The notes below the pieces were generated by a model. It was not told the origin of the DNA, did not search any database, and saw only the letters and a program-made list of their open reading frames with translations. From Streptomyces olivochromogenes (GTDB lineage: Bacteria; Actinomycetota; Actinomycetes; Streptomycetales; Streptomycetaceae), in contig NZ_KQ948453.1 of the NCBI RefSeq assembly GCF_001514115.1, forward strand, positions 1 to 64,000: 64,000 nucleotides of DNA, in the 5' to 3' direction. Below are positions 42,344 to 53,508 of this stretch, one piece after another. Made by a program: the position numbers and the translations under genes. Each line of letters begins with the position of its first letter. Position 1 is the first letter of the stretch.

Positions 42344-42751
42344 TCACAGCCCCCTGCGGGGCGCGGGTGGCAGCGCGGCCGGGATGGGGTGCAGTCCCGT
42401 ACCGTGCTGGCGTGCCACCGGTTGCCAGACGCCGGTCGTCGACGCGCCGTGACCGTGCTGGGAGCCGCCGTTGCGCGCGGAGTACGCCCCCGCGCTGTAG
42501 GAGCTGTACGACGAAGGGTACGAGGATCCGCCGTACGCGCTGGAACCCTGTGTCAGGACCCCGAAAGCCGTGAAGCCGAGCTGGTCCTCGCCGTGGCGGT
42601 CGCCGGGCAGGGCCCTGAACGATCTGACCCACTCGGCGTAGAGCGCGTCATAGATCGGCGTGGCCGATGGGCCGACCGGAGGATCCTGAGCCGCTCGCGC
42701 GGCCGGGATCGGCTGGAAGGGCTGGCGGCGGGGGGCGTCGTAGGTGTGCAC
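42344..42751 (-). CDS. small conserved Streptomyces protein, Tyr/Ser-rich C-terminus
   Basis: 135 aa from the GTG at 42751 (an upstream TTG at 42778 is possible; neither has a ribosome-binding site). The structured part is PSATPIYDALYAEWVRSFRA then GEDQLGFTAFGVL. The C-terminus is a Tyr/Ser/Gly low-complexity tract (YGGSSYPSSYSSYSAGAYSA). No enzymatic motif or membrane segment. It recalls Streptomyces-specific small proteins with the PIYDALxxEW segment; function unknown. Confidence 0.75.
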   Translation of the reverse strand: MHTYDAPRRQPFQPIPAARAAQDPPVGPSATPIYDALYAEWVRSFRALPGDRHGEDQLGFTAFGVLTQGSSAYGGSSYPSSYSSYSAGAYSARNGGSQHGHGASTTGVWQPVARQHGTGLHPIPAALPPAPRRGL

Positions 42752-42835
42752 GTATGTGCCAACGACCCCACAGCCCAACAGATGCGGTCACACCATTGCT
42801 CCCCCCCCCGCCCCGCCAGGGGCGCAAGCCCTTCA

Positions 42836-42881
42836 GGGGCGCGGGGAACCGCGCGCTCGGCCACGACGGACCCGCGGCCGA
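42836..42881 (+). repeat. dispersed intergenic repeat (copy A)
   Basis: GGGGCGCGGGGAACCGCGCG followed by CTCGGCC, a short variable stretch and GACCCGCGGCC. First of two neighbouring copies; preceded by a nine-C run at 42801-42809. Confidence 0.85.
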
Positions 42882-42907
42882 GGAACGCACCTGTCGCGCC
42901 CCGACAA

Positions 42908-42953
42908 GGGGCGCGGGGAACCGCGCGACCAGCCACACACGACCCGCAGCCGA
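42908..42953 (+). repeat. dispersed intergenic repeat (copy B)
   Basis: GGGGCGCGGGGAACCGCGCG, ACCAGCC, variable stretch, GACCCGCAGCC. 72 bp downstream of copy A and closest to the inverted copy at 17963-18007. Confidence 0.85.
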
Positions 42954-42991
42954 CCACGCACCCCCGCACCCGGTTCAACCCAGTGGAACGC

Positions 42992-43765
42992 TCACGTTCC
43001 GGCGAGCGGCATCGCGGCAGCCACCAACTTCCCGTTCGCCGCCGCCTTGTCCAGGGCGTCCCGCAGCAGATCCTCCCGCGGCTGCCGCCCGATCGACCCG
43101 ACCGGCGCAGCGAACAGCAGCACCTGCTGGTGCTTGTTGGCGGCGGCCCGCCAGCTCTCCGCGACCTGGAGCGCCTGGTGCGCCTGCCACCAGGCGACGG
43201 GCGACCCGCCCCCGGTGCCCGGCTGGAGCACGGCGTGCAGCTGTCCCATGGCGAGCAGCACGGACCACCCGTGCAGCACCGGCGGCACCGAGCTCAGCTC
43301 GGTCACCGGCATGAACCCCTGTTCGATGAGGAGCGGCAGGAAGTCGTCACCGATGTCCGTCGAGCCGGGCCGCACGATGGGCCCCGTCGGTTCGACGACG
43401 AGCGCGGGGTGCAACTCGCCGCTGATCAGGACGAGTCCGCTGGTGACGCCGAGCACGGCCTGCTCGGGCGCGGCCTGGGCGGGCACGCCGTCGGGGTTGA
43501 TCGAGCGTACGGCGCCCTGGAGTTGCGCCTCGGTGACCTGGACGACCTGTGAGGGCAGACAGGTGGCGTGGGCGAAGGCGAGGACGGCGGTCTCGTCGCC
43601 GATGAACAGGACGGTGCTGGTGCGCTCCTGTTCCGAGTCGCCCGGGGTGCGGCAGGACGTGCAGTCGTAACTGCCCGGGGCGTTCTCTCCGGCGAGCAGC
43701 CGGTCGGCTTCTTCGTCGCCGATCTCGGCGCGTACGTCGTCGCTGACGTCGAGCATGCGCGGCAC
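42992..43765 (-). CDS. hypothetical protein with CxxC motif
   Basis: 257 aa from the GTG at 43765, which has GAGGAG 6 nt upstream. An upstream ATG at 43840 is rejected as it lacks a site and adds a His/Pro-rich stretch. Two alpha/beta-looking repeats: residues 30-110 begin YDCTSCRTPGDSEQERTSTV, and 110-250 contain GLVLISGELHPALVVEPTGP and ELSSVPPVLHGWSVLLAMGQ. The single CxxC could bind metal in a dimer. Cytoplasmic. No family recognised. Confidence 0.75.
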   Translation of the reverse strand: MPRMLDVSDDVRAEIGDEEADRLLAGENAPGSYDCTSCRTPGDSEQERTSTVLFIGDETAVLAFAHATCLPSQVVQVTEAQLQGAVRSINPDGVPAQAAPEQAVLGVTSGLVLISGELHPALVVEPTGPIVRPGSTDIGDDFLPLLIEQGFMPVTELSSVPPVLHGWSVLLAMGQLHAVLQPGTGGGSPVAWWQAHQALQVAESWRAAANKHQQVLLFAAPVGSIGRQPREDLLRDALDKAAANGKLVAAAMPLAGT

Positions 43766-45021
<1,256 letters not shown>

Positions 45022-45041
45022 GCCCCGGCTCCACCCCGCCG

Positions 45042-45070
45042 CCCCACCCCGGTCCTCCGACCGGGTGGGG
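45042..45070 (+). terminator. hairpin between the two Rpf genes
   Basis: CCCCACCC(C)GGTC paired with GACCGGGTGGGG, one bulged C and a 4-nt loop, with further pairing of the flanking CCCCGCCG and CGGCGGGG. 20 bp after the first Rpf stop. Confidence 0.75.
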
Positions 45071-45109
45071 CCCCGGGCGCGGCGGGGCGGATGTGCCCGG
45101 TGTGCTGTT

Positions 45110-46232
<1,123 letters not shown>

Positions 46233-46236
<4 letters not shown>

Positions 46237-48959
46237 CCGCGCCCCCGCTCCAGTACGTGGCCTGCGGGTCCTGAGGTGACGACGCGTCCGGCGGTCATGA
46301 CATGGACGACGTCGGCGAGGTCGGCGACCAGATCGAGGTCGTGCTCGACGACCAGCAGGGCCGTGCCGTCCGCGGCGAGCGCGCGCAGTACCCGGGCCAG
46401 CGCGGTCACTTCGGCGGTGTCCAGGCCCGCGGCGGGCTCGTCGAGCAGCAGCACGTGCGGACTTCCCGCGAGGGCCCGCGCCAGCTCGACGCGTCTGAGC
46501 GTCCCGGTCGGCAGTCCCTCGGCGGGCAGCGCGCGGACCGGCCCGTCGAGCCCGAACAGCCGCAACGCCCTCTCCGCCGCGGCGGGGTCCGCGATCCGGC
46601 CCTGCTCCGCCCCCACCTGGACGTTCTCGGCCACCGTCAACGAGGGGAAGACGGCCAGCTGCTGGAAGGTCCGCGCGATGCCGAGCCGGGTCCGGGCGTG
46701 CGCGGCGAGCCGGGTGATGTCCCGTTCGCCGAACAGTATGTGGCCGTGCGACGGTCGGAGCGTTCCGGCGAGGCAGTGGAACAGGGTGCTCTTGCCGGCC
46801 CCGTTGGGCCCCACGACGGCGGTGACCCACCCGGGCCGGACCTCGAGATCGATCCCGTCGAGCGCGGTGAACCCGTCGTAGGCGACCCGTATCTGTTGGG
46901 CGAACAGAGATCCGGGCGGCGGCACGGCCGGAGGGTGCGGGGCGCTCGGCCTGCGCGATGTCGTGTCCCGCCCGGGTGTTGCTGCTTTTGGACCTCGGGC
47001 CGTCCTCGTGGGTCCGTCGGGACCTGGACGGTCACCGGCGCCCGGTGGCGCGGCGGCCGCTTCCGGCTCGATGCCGTCCGGCCGGCCGGTGGGCCCCGTC
47101 TCCACCGCCCGCAGCCGTCGCCGCACCCGCGCCCCCAGCGGGGTCGGCGTCGCCCGGCGGCGCGGCCGGAGCCGTGACGTCGCCGTGCGCAGAGCCTCGT
47201 ACGGGCCACCGGGGAACCGGCCGACGAACACCGCGAGCACCCCGAACAGTGCGGCCGCCACCCCGCCGCGCGCCCCCGCGTCGAGCCCCACCAGCAACGC
47301 CGCCGCGGCCAGCGCGCCGAGGGCGCTGTCGGCGCCGAGGACCACGACCGCCGCGAACCAGAGCAGCCCGCGCACCGGGTCGTACGCCGTCGCGTCGAAG
47401 GCGCGCAGACCCATGCCGAGCATCCCCCCACCCAGCGCGGCCAGGGCGGCGCCCGCCACGAAGGCCGTCAGCTTCAGCGAAGGGACCCGCACGCCCGCCG
47501 CGGAGGCGCCCGACGCGTGGTCGCGCATCGCGGCCAGGGCGCGGCCCGTACGGCCCTGGCGCAGCGCCGCCGTCACCAGCAGCGCGGCCGCCAGCAGCCC
47601 CAGTTCGAGCACGTAGTACGCGCGGTCGCCGTCGAAGCCCGCCGGGCGGTCCAGGGACAGCCCCGAGGTCGCGTAGGGCTGGGCGAAGACGAAACGGCTG
47701 ACGCCCACCCCCACGGCGAACGTCGCCAGGGCCAGCGCCAGACCGTGGCGGCCGATCGCCGGCCAGCCGGTCAGGACCCCGAGCGGGGCGACCAGCACCA
47801 CCGCCACCGCCAGCGCGGCCAGTTCGGGCAGCCGGGGCAGTCCGGGGAAGCGGCCGGCGGCCAGCAGTGCGGTGAAGAGGGCGCCCAGACCCGCGTACGC
47901 CGCCTGCCCGAGGGAGATCTGGCCGCCGCGGCCGGTCACCACGACCAGGGACAGGAGCACCACACCCAGCGCGGGCACCTGCACCGAGGTGTGCAGGTCC
48001 GAGCCCGCGAGGCCGAGCGGCAGCAGGAACAGCACGACCGCGACGATCCACGCGCCCGGGGGCGTCGCCACCCGGGCCGTCGCCGTACGCGGCAGGACGT
48101 CCCGGTCGCCGATCCCCGGCAGGACGAGCGCCGCGACCAGCAGGGCCACCACGAACAGGTTCGCGCCCACCGCCTGGAGCAGCGGCTCCGCCCAGCCCGC
48201 CGGATGCAGCCGCGTCAGCTGACTCTGCGCGACCCCGAGACCCAGCGCCACCACGACGGCCACCGGCAGGCTGCGCATCCGGGCGGCGACGGCCACCGCC
48301 ATCACCTCCATGACGAGCAACGGCATGCCGTACGGATCGAGTCGTACGTACGGCGCCAGGAGCACGCCCGTCAGGCCCGCCGTGAAGGAGCCGAACGCCC
48401 AGCCCGCGGCGGCCACCCGGTCCGCGTCGATGCCGCCGAGCACGGCGAGCGAGCGGTCGTCGACCACGGCCCGCAGTTTCGTGCCGAAGCGCGTCCAGCG
48501 CGTCACGCCCCCCACCCCGACCGCCAGTGCGACGGCGACCGCCAACTGCCCCCACGGGTCCGCCGACACCAGCGTCGGCGCGTCCGCGCGCGCCCCGGTG
48601 CCCCACACCAGCGCGGCCCCGCCGACCAGCAGCACGAAGACGCCGAGGGAGGCGACCAGCGTCTGCGCCGGGTCGCCGCCGAGGACGGACAGGGGGCGGA
48701 AGACGAACCGTTCCAGGGCCACGCCGATCGCGGGGGCCACCAACAGCAGCGTCACCGCGGCACCGAGCGCGAGCGGCCAGCCCCACACCACCGTGAACTG
48801 CCGCAGCAGATACGCGCACACCATCGCGATCGCGCCGTGCGCGAAGTTCAGCACCCCGGTCGCCCGGTGGGTGACGACCAGCCCGATCCCGGTGAGCGCC
48901 GCCGCGCCGCCGACCGAGAGCCCGGCCAGCGTGAGGTCGTACGTCAGGGAACCGCTCAT
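46233..48959 (-). CDS. LivH-LivM-LivG fusion: two permease domains and an ATPase in one chain
   Basis: 908 aa. Residues 1-290 are a LivH-type permease (ALTGIGLVVTHRATGVLNFA is the family N-terminus). Residues about 300-615 are a LivM-type permease (GRGGQISLGQAAYAGLGALF, then the EAA-like coupling loop). 615-680 is a Pro/Arg/Thr linker, and 685-908 a LivG-type ATPase (Walker A GPNGAGKSTLFHCLAG, Walker B VLLLDEPAAGLD, EHDLDLV switch). The ABC signature is degenerate (PTGTLRRVELARAL). No frameshift or stop separates the parts. ATG 48959 has GGAG 5 nt upstream and overlaps the preceding stop by one base. Confidence 0.93.
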
Positions 48960-49453
48960 CACCGCTCCGGCGCGGGCGACCGCTCGGCCGCGGGCGGCTC
49001 ACAGATCGGGCACGGGCCCAACTCCCCGCTCGCCAGCACCCGCGAGTCCACCGGCACGGCGGCCGGCTTCCCCGCGACCAGCGGGCAGTCCGCGCGATGC
49101 CACAGCGTGCCCCCGGGGACCATCAGCAGCTCCCCGCTGACGGCGAGCGGCGCCACGGCCGCCTGTTCGGACCGCTCCGCGTCGGCGGGCTCGGTCGCCA
49201 CCAGCAGCCCGTACAACTCCTCGACGCGCGCCGCCGCCAGGGCGTTCCTGCCGTGCGTGAGCAACACCGCGCCCGCGACGATCAGCGCGGCCCCGGGAAC
49301 CGTGCAGGACGCGAGGAAGGGCAACTGCCGTTCCGCGTACCGCTCGCCCGAGACGCCGTACCAGCCGATGACGCACAGCACCGCCCCGGCGGCGAGCGCG
49401 GCGCACCCGGCCCACAGGACGGGGTGCACGGTCCGCAGTCGAGATGTCCGCAT
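48959..49453 (-). CDS. two-helix membrane protein with Cys metal-binding-like motif
   Basis: 164 aa. Two N-terminal transmembrane helices (VLWAGCAALAAGAVLCVIGW and LASCTVPGAALIVAGAVLLT), then a cytoplasmic domain ending GGTLWHRADCPLVAGK and LGPCPIC. The WHxxxC...PCxxC pattern resembles a small Ada-like zinc knuckle. GGGAG lies 5 nt before the ATG. Translationally coupled to the LivHMG fusion, so it likely assists or regulates this transporter; that is inference. Confidence 0.78.
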   Translation of the reverse strand: MRTSRLRTVHPVLWAGCAALAAGAVLCVIGWYGVSGERYAERQLPFLASCTVPGAALIVAGAVLLTHGRNALAAARVEELYGLLVATEPADAERSEQAAVAPLAVSGELLMVPGGTLWHRADCPLVAGKPAAVPVDSRVLASGELGPCPICEPPAAERSPAPER

Positions 49454-49584
49454 CCTGGCTCCCAGACGTCGTGTGGCTGTCTGTCTTCCAAGTCCGCCAA
49501 TGGACTTGCACTATGCCTTCTGGAAGCTGACCCTGAAAGCTCCGGGCGCGGTCGGCCCGGACCGACACCCGGTGGTGAGCCAGC

Positions 49585-50127
49585 ATGGTTCTCGGGAGCG
49601 ACCTCAGGCGGGACAACGGCCGGGGGGTGGCGGCGCTGGTCGCCCTCCTCCTCGCCGGGGCCCTCACGGCGTGCGGCGACAGCAGCGGCGGCGGGAGTTC
49701 GGCCCCTCCGCCCACCCCCACCGTGGAGCGGCCCAGCAGTGCGTCACCCAGCCCGACCGGCCCGGACGACCCGGCGGCGGCCGAGAACCAGGTCAGGCGG
49801 AACTGGGAGAAGTTCTTCTCCCCGTCCGTCCCCGTCAAGGACAAACTGAACTACCTGGAGAACGGCGACAGGATGACCGCGGTCGTCCAGGGCTTCAACG
49901 GCGACAAGCGTGGTCAGCAGGTCGCGGCCCAGGTCCAGAAGGTCGTGTTCACCGCGCCGGCCGTCGCCGAGGTGACGTACGCGCTGACCCTGAAGGGCGC
50001 GACCGCCCTGCCGAACGCCTCCGGGACCGCCGTCTACGAGAACGGCACCTGGAAGGTCTCCGACAACACCCTCTGCGCACTGGTCGCGCTGAGCGGCGAC
50101 GGATCCGCGACCCCGGCCGGCTGCTGA
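49585..50127 (+). CDS. secreted lipoprotein
   Basis: 180 aa. Signal peptide ending in the lipobox LTACG, a Ser/Pro linker (about 30-60), then a small domain (NQVRRNWEKFFSPSVPVKDK, VVQGFNGDKRGQQVAAQVQK, VVFTAPAVAEVTYALTL, ENGTWKVSDNTLC) that resembles low-molecular-weight mycobacterial T7/Mce-linked or SnoaL-like lipoproteins. Lies 6 bp before the ABC binding-protein gene, so probably cotranscribed with it. Confidence 0.82.
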   Translation: MVLGSDLRRDNGRGVAALVALLLAGALTACGDSSGGGSSAPPPTPTVERPSSASPSPTGPDDPAAAENQVRRNWEKFFSPSVPVKDKLNYLENGDRMTAVVQGFNGDKRGQQVAAQVQKVVFTAPAVAEVTYALTLKGATALPNASGTAVYENGTWKVSDNTLCALVALSGDGSATPAGC

Positions 50128-50133
50128 CCCGCC

Positions 50134-51438
50134 GTGCGCCCCAAGGGAGTTCCCGAGGGAGTCCTCGCCGCGGGCCTGCCGCTCCTGCTGGCCACGGCAC
50201 TCGTCCTGGGCACGGCGGCCTGCGGCAGCCGCCTGCCCGAGAGCGACTTCGAGCACCGGACCACGCCCGCCCCCCAGAGCACCGCGCCGCTGCGCGTCGG
50301 GATCGTCACCAGCGCCACCAGCCCCGTCGGCGGCTCCGCCTTCACCGGCCCCCGCGACGGGGCCAAGGCCTACTTCGACCGCCTCAACGCGCGCGGGGGC
50401 ATCGACGGCCGCCCGGTCGAGGTGCGCACCTGCGACGACGGCGGCAGCGGCGTGGGCGACAACGAATGCGTGCACCGGCTCGTCGACGAGGACAAGGTCG
50501 TCGCCCTCGTCGCCACCACCGCCCTCGACTACGCGGGCGCCTCCCGCGTGTCCGCCGCCGGGGTGCCCGACATCGGCGGACAGCCCATCGGCGCGGCCTA
50601 CGACACCTATCCGCACCTCTACGGGATCTACGGCAGCCTCGCGCCCCGCGAGGGAACACCGGGCTGGGGCGGGAAGCTGTACGGCGGCACCGAGGTCTAC
50701 CGCTACTTCAAGCACGTCCAGGGCGCCCGTACGGCTGCGGTGATCTCCTACAACCAGTCCGCGTCGGCCGCGTACGCCCGGCTCGTCACCCGGGGGCTGA
50801 AGGCCGAGGGCTACCAGGTGGTCACCGAACAGGTCGACTTCGCGCTGCCCAACTTCCGTGCCGCAGCGGCCGATCTGAAGGACCAGGGCGCCGACCTCGT
50901 CTTCGACGCCCTCGACACGCACGGCAACGCCCAGCTGTGCAAGGCGATGGACGACGTCGGCGCCAAGGTCATCGCGAAGGTCACCAACGTGCAGAACTGG
51001 ACGTCCACCGTCCCCGAGGACTACAAGGACGCCCCGCGCTGCCGCAACGCCCTGTGGGCGACCGGATCCAGCCGGAACTACGAGGACACCTCCGACGCCG
51101 CCGTCCGCGCGTTCCGGGACGCCACCAAGGGCCTGCCGACGCACTCCCAGTGGCAGCTGGAGGGCTGGGCGGCTGCGATGTGGTTCACGGACGCCGCGAA
51201 GTCCTGCGCGAAAACGGGCGTCACACGCGCGTGTGTCGACCGCTTCATGAACCGCGGCGCCCCGTACACCGCCGGCGGCCTGCTGATCCCCGTCTCCTCC
51301 GAGCGCCTGCCCACGCCCCCGAAGACCCGCCGGACCTGCGTCTCGGTGGCCCGTTGGGAGGACGGCAGGGGCTGGGTCTCCCAGGGCGACATGAACAGCG
51401 ACTGCTTCGAGGTGCCACAACTGTCGTACGAGCCCTGA
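50134..51438 (+). CDS. branched-chain amino-acid-type ABC substrate-binding lipoprotein
   Basis: 434 aa. Signal peptide with lipobox GTAACG, then a Peripla_BP_6 (LivJ/LivK) fold: LRVGIVTSATSPVGGSAFTG, GAKAYFDRLNARGGIDGRPV and ALVATTALDYAGASRV in the first lobe, and GARTAAVISYNQSASAAYAR and QGADLVFDALDTHGNAQLCK in the second. Divergent from the LivHMG-LivF operon and its obvious partner. The ligand cannot be assigned from sequence; several Cys pairs (TCDDGG/NECVHR, SCAK/RACVD) suggest disulfides. Confidence 0.92.
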   Translation: MRPKGVPEGVLAAGLPLLLATALVLGTAACGSRLPESDFEHRTTPAPQSTAPLRVGIVTSATSPVGGSAFTGPRDGAKAYFDRLNARGGIDGRPVEVRTCDDGGSGVGDNECVHRLVDEDKVVALVATTALDYAGASRVSAAGVPDIGGQPIGAAYDTYPHLYGIYGSLAPREGTPGWGGKLYGGTEVYRYFKHVQGARTAAVISYNQSASAAYARLVTRGLKAEGYQVVTEQVDFALPNFRAAAADLKDQGADLVFDALDTHGNAQLCKAMDDVGAKVIAKVTNVQNWTSTVPEDYKDAPRCRNALWATGSSRNYEDTSDAAVRAFRDATKGLPTHSQWQLEGWAAAMWFTDAAKSCAKTGVTRACVDRFMNRGAPYTAGGLLIPVSSERLPTPPKTRRTCVSVARWEDGRGWVSQGDMNSDCFEVPQLSYEP

Positions 51439-51572
51439 CGCGCCTCGGCTGTCCTGCGCGCCCTGATGTGCACATGAGAGGCAACCATTCACCCGGGCCC
51501 GGGGTCTGTCCCGACAGGAGGCGGATCCGACGGAGGACCCGGCGGCGCCGCCCCGCACGAAAGGGCGCTCGC

Positions 51573-52403
51573 ATGATGACGCCGGTCCCGCGGATTGCTC
51601 GGCACCGCGCCGACCCGGGCGCCGCCGTGCCCCCGTCCGCCGACTGCATCGCCGACTCCGCGGGCGGACTGACCTTCGACGTCACCGAGACCGGCGAGCC
51701 GGGCGCCGCGCTCCTGGTGCTGCGCCGCCGCGAGGGCCACGAGCAGGTCAGCCTGCCGCTGACCCCCACCGGGGACGGCCGGCTGCGCGCCGCGCTGCCC
51801 AGCGGCGTCGCCCTGCCCGAGGGCCGCTGGGACGCCTACGCCCAGGTCGCGGGAGGCGCGCCGCGACGGCTGGCCCCGGGCGTCGACGACCTGCGCTCGC
51901 TCGTCGCCCGGGTCCCCAGCGGCTCCCTCGGCCATGTCGCCGTCCGCATCCCGTACGCGACCCGGCACGGCAACCTCTCCGTGCGCAGCTGGCTGCGGGC
52001 CCCGCACGCGGAGGCCGTCGAGCTGTACCGGGGGGAGCGGGGACTGGGCGTACGAGGCCGGGTGTACGGCGTTCCCCTCGCGCCGGACGCGTATGCCGAG
52101 GTCTGCCACCGGGACGCGGCCGGTCCGCCGATCCGCGTGGAAGTGGCCGTGGAGCAGGCGGAGTTCGGCTTCACGGTGACATACGGCGCCCTGCGGCCCG
52201 GCGTCTGGGACCTGTGGCTGCGCCCGGCGGGGGAGGGCGGGCCCCGGGTACGGATCGCGCGGCTGCTCGACGCCATCGCCGACAAGCGCCCCTTCCTCAT
52301 CCACCCGAGGGTGCCGGTGAAGACCCTGTACGGCCCGGTGGAGGCCGGGCCCTACTACACGCGGGACAACGACCTGTCCGTGACGGTCACCGCGGCCGGC
52401 TGA
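51573..52403 (+). CDS. beta-rich hypothetical protein
   Basis: 276 aa. No signal peptide or membrane segment. Alternating strands suggest two beta-sandwich domains: residues about 25-100 (GGLTFDVTETGEPGAALLVL, GRLRAALPSGVALPEGRWDA) and 100-230 (VPSGSLGHVAVRIPYATRHG, GVWDLWLRPAGEGGPRVRIA). The C-terminus has the distinctive HPRVPVKTLYGPVEAGPYYT then RDNDLSV. It recalls the carbohydrate-modifying accessory proteins of Streptomyces, but I cannot name a family. ATG 51573 or 51576. It is followed by the WYL regulator 67 bp later. Confidence 0.75.
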   Translation: MMTPVPRIARHRADPGAAVPPSADCIADSAGGLTFDVTETGEPGAALLVLRRREGHEQVSLPLTPTGDGRLRAALPSGVALPEGRWDAYAQVAGGAPRRLAPGVDDLRSLVARVPSGSLGHVAVRIPYATRHGNLSVRSWLRAPHAEAVELYRGERGLGVRGRVYGVPLAPDAYAEVCHRDAAGPPIRVEVAVEQAEFGFTVTYGALRPGVWDLWLRPAGEGGPRVRIARLLDAIADKRPFLIHPRVPVKTLYGPVEAGPYYTRDNDLSVTVTAAG

Positions 52404-52425
52404 CCGCGCCCGGCGCCCGGGAACA

Positions 52426-52452
52426 CCTTGCGGACCATGGCTGTCCGCAAGG
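52426..52452. promoter_or_regulatory. 27-bp operator upstream of the WYL regulator
   Basis: Perfect 10-bp inverted repeat CCTTGCGGAC (52426-52435) and GTCCGCAAGG (52443-52452), 7-bp spacer, ending 18 bp before the start codon and covering the expected -35 region. Likely autoregulatory site. Confidence 0.7.
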
Positions 52453-52457
52453 GCTGG

Positions 52458-52463
52458 CAGACT
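52458..52463 (+). promoter_or_regulatory. -10-like hexamer for the WYL regulator
   Basis: CAGACT (5 of 6 to TAGACT) ends 7 nt before the ATG at 52471; no ribosome-binding site, so probably leaderless. Confidence 0.4.
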
Positions 52464-52470
52464 CGACGGC

Positions 52471-53508
52471 ATGTTGGAGACATCGGCACGGCTGCTGCGG
52501 TTGCTCTCACTGCTGCAGGCCCACCGCGAATGGTCCGGGGCCGATCTGGCGGACCGTCTGGGCGTGACGCCCCGCACGATCCGCCGCGATGTGGACCGGT
52601 TGCGCGAGCTGGGCTATCCCGTCAACGCCAGCCCGGGCACGGGGGGCGGCTACCAGCTCGGAGCGGGAGCCGAGCTGCCGCCGCTGCTGCTGGACGACGA
52701 CGAGGCGGTGGCCGTCGCGGTCGGGCTGCGCACGGCCGCCGGGCAGGGCATCGAGGGCATCGGCGAGACCTCCGTACGCGCCCTCGCCAAGCTCGAACAG
52801 GTGCTGCCGAGCCGGCTGCGCCGCCGCGTGAGCGCCCTCAACGCCTTCACCGTGCCGATGCTGCGCGGCCCCCAGCCCTCCGCCGTGGACCCGGGCGTGC
52901 TCACGGAACTCGCCCACGCCTGCCGCGACGGTGAGCGGCTGCGCTTCGAGTACCGCGACCACGGCGGCTCCCCGACCCGACGGACCGTCGAACCGCACCG
53001 CCTGGTGTGCACCGAACACCGCTGGTACCTGGTCGCCTGGGACGTCGACCGCGACGACTGGCGCACGTTCCGCGCCGACCGCATCACCCCCAGGCCCCCG
53101 CACGGACCCCGCTTCACCCCCCGTACGCCACCGGCCGAGGATCTGGCGGCGTACGTCTCCAAAGGGGTCTCCACCCGCGCCTACGCCTCGCAGGCGGTCG
53201 TCCGGCTCCTCGTGCCCCTGGAAGAGGCGGCCGAGCGGATCTCCCCCTCGGCGGGGACGCTGGAACCGGCCGGGGAGGACAGCTGCGTCCTGCGCACCGG
53301 CGCCGCGAGCCTCGACGTGATGGTGATTCACGTGATGCTGACGGGCTTCGAGTTCGAGGTCCTGGAGCCGGCCGAACTCACCGAGGCGATCAGGACGGCC
53401 CGGGACCGGCTGTCCCGGGCGCTGGAGCGGTCTCCTGATCGATCGCCCCGTACTGGGGATGGTGCAGGTCGAACGCCGGGCTCTCGGAGCGGATCCGGGG
53501 CAGCGTGA
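52471..53508 (+). CDS. DeoR-type HTH / WYL-domain transcriptional regulator
   Basis: 345 aa. N-terminal winged helix ([40 protein letters not shown]), a WYL domain ([49 protein letters not shown]) and a WCX C-terminus ([16 protein letters not shown]). WYL domains bind nucleic acids or nucleotides; PafC/DriD-type members sense ssDNA. The last 40 residues, opposite the ctaD coding end, are Ser/Gly/Arg filler and overlap it by 119 bp. Probably autoregulated at the upstream palindrome. Confidence 0.92.
   Translation: MLETSARLLRLLSLLQAHREWSGADLADRLGVTPRTIRRDVDRLRELGYPVNASPGTGGGYQLGAGAELPPLLLDDDEAVAVAVGLRTAAGQGIEGIGETSVRALAKLEQVLPSRLRRRVSALNAFTVPMLRGPQPSAVDPGVLTELAHACRDGERLRFEYRDHGGSPTRRTVEPHRLVCTEHRWYLVAWDVDRDDWRTFRADRITPRPPHGPRFTPRTPPAEDLAAYVSKGVSTRAYASQAVVRLLVPLEEAAERISPSAGTLEPAGEDSCVLRTGAASLDVMVIHVMLTGFEFEVLEPAELTEAIRTARDRLSRALERSPDRSPRTGDGAGRTPGSRSGSGAA

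Noticed and set aside
47517..52403. 1628-codon open frame on the plus strand
   Set aside because: It is mostly the antisense of the LivHMG fusion and a shifted frame of the binding protein; only its last 276 codons (from 51573) look like a real protein.
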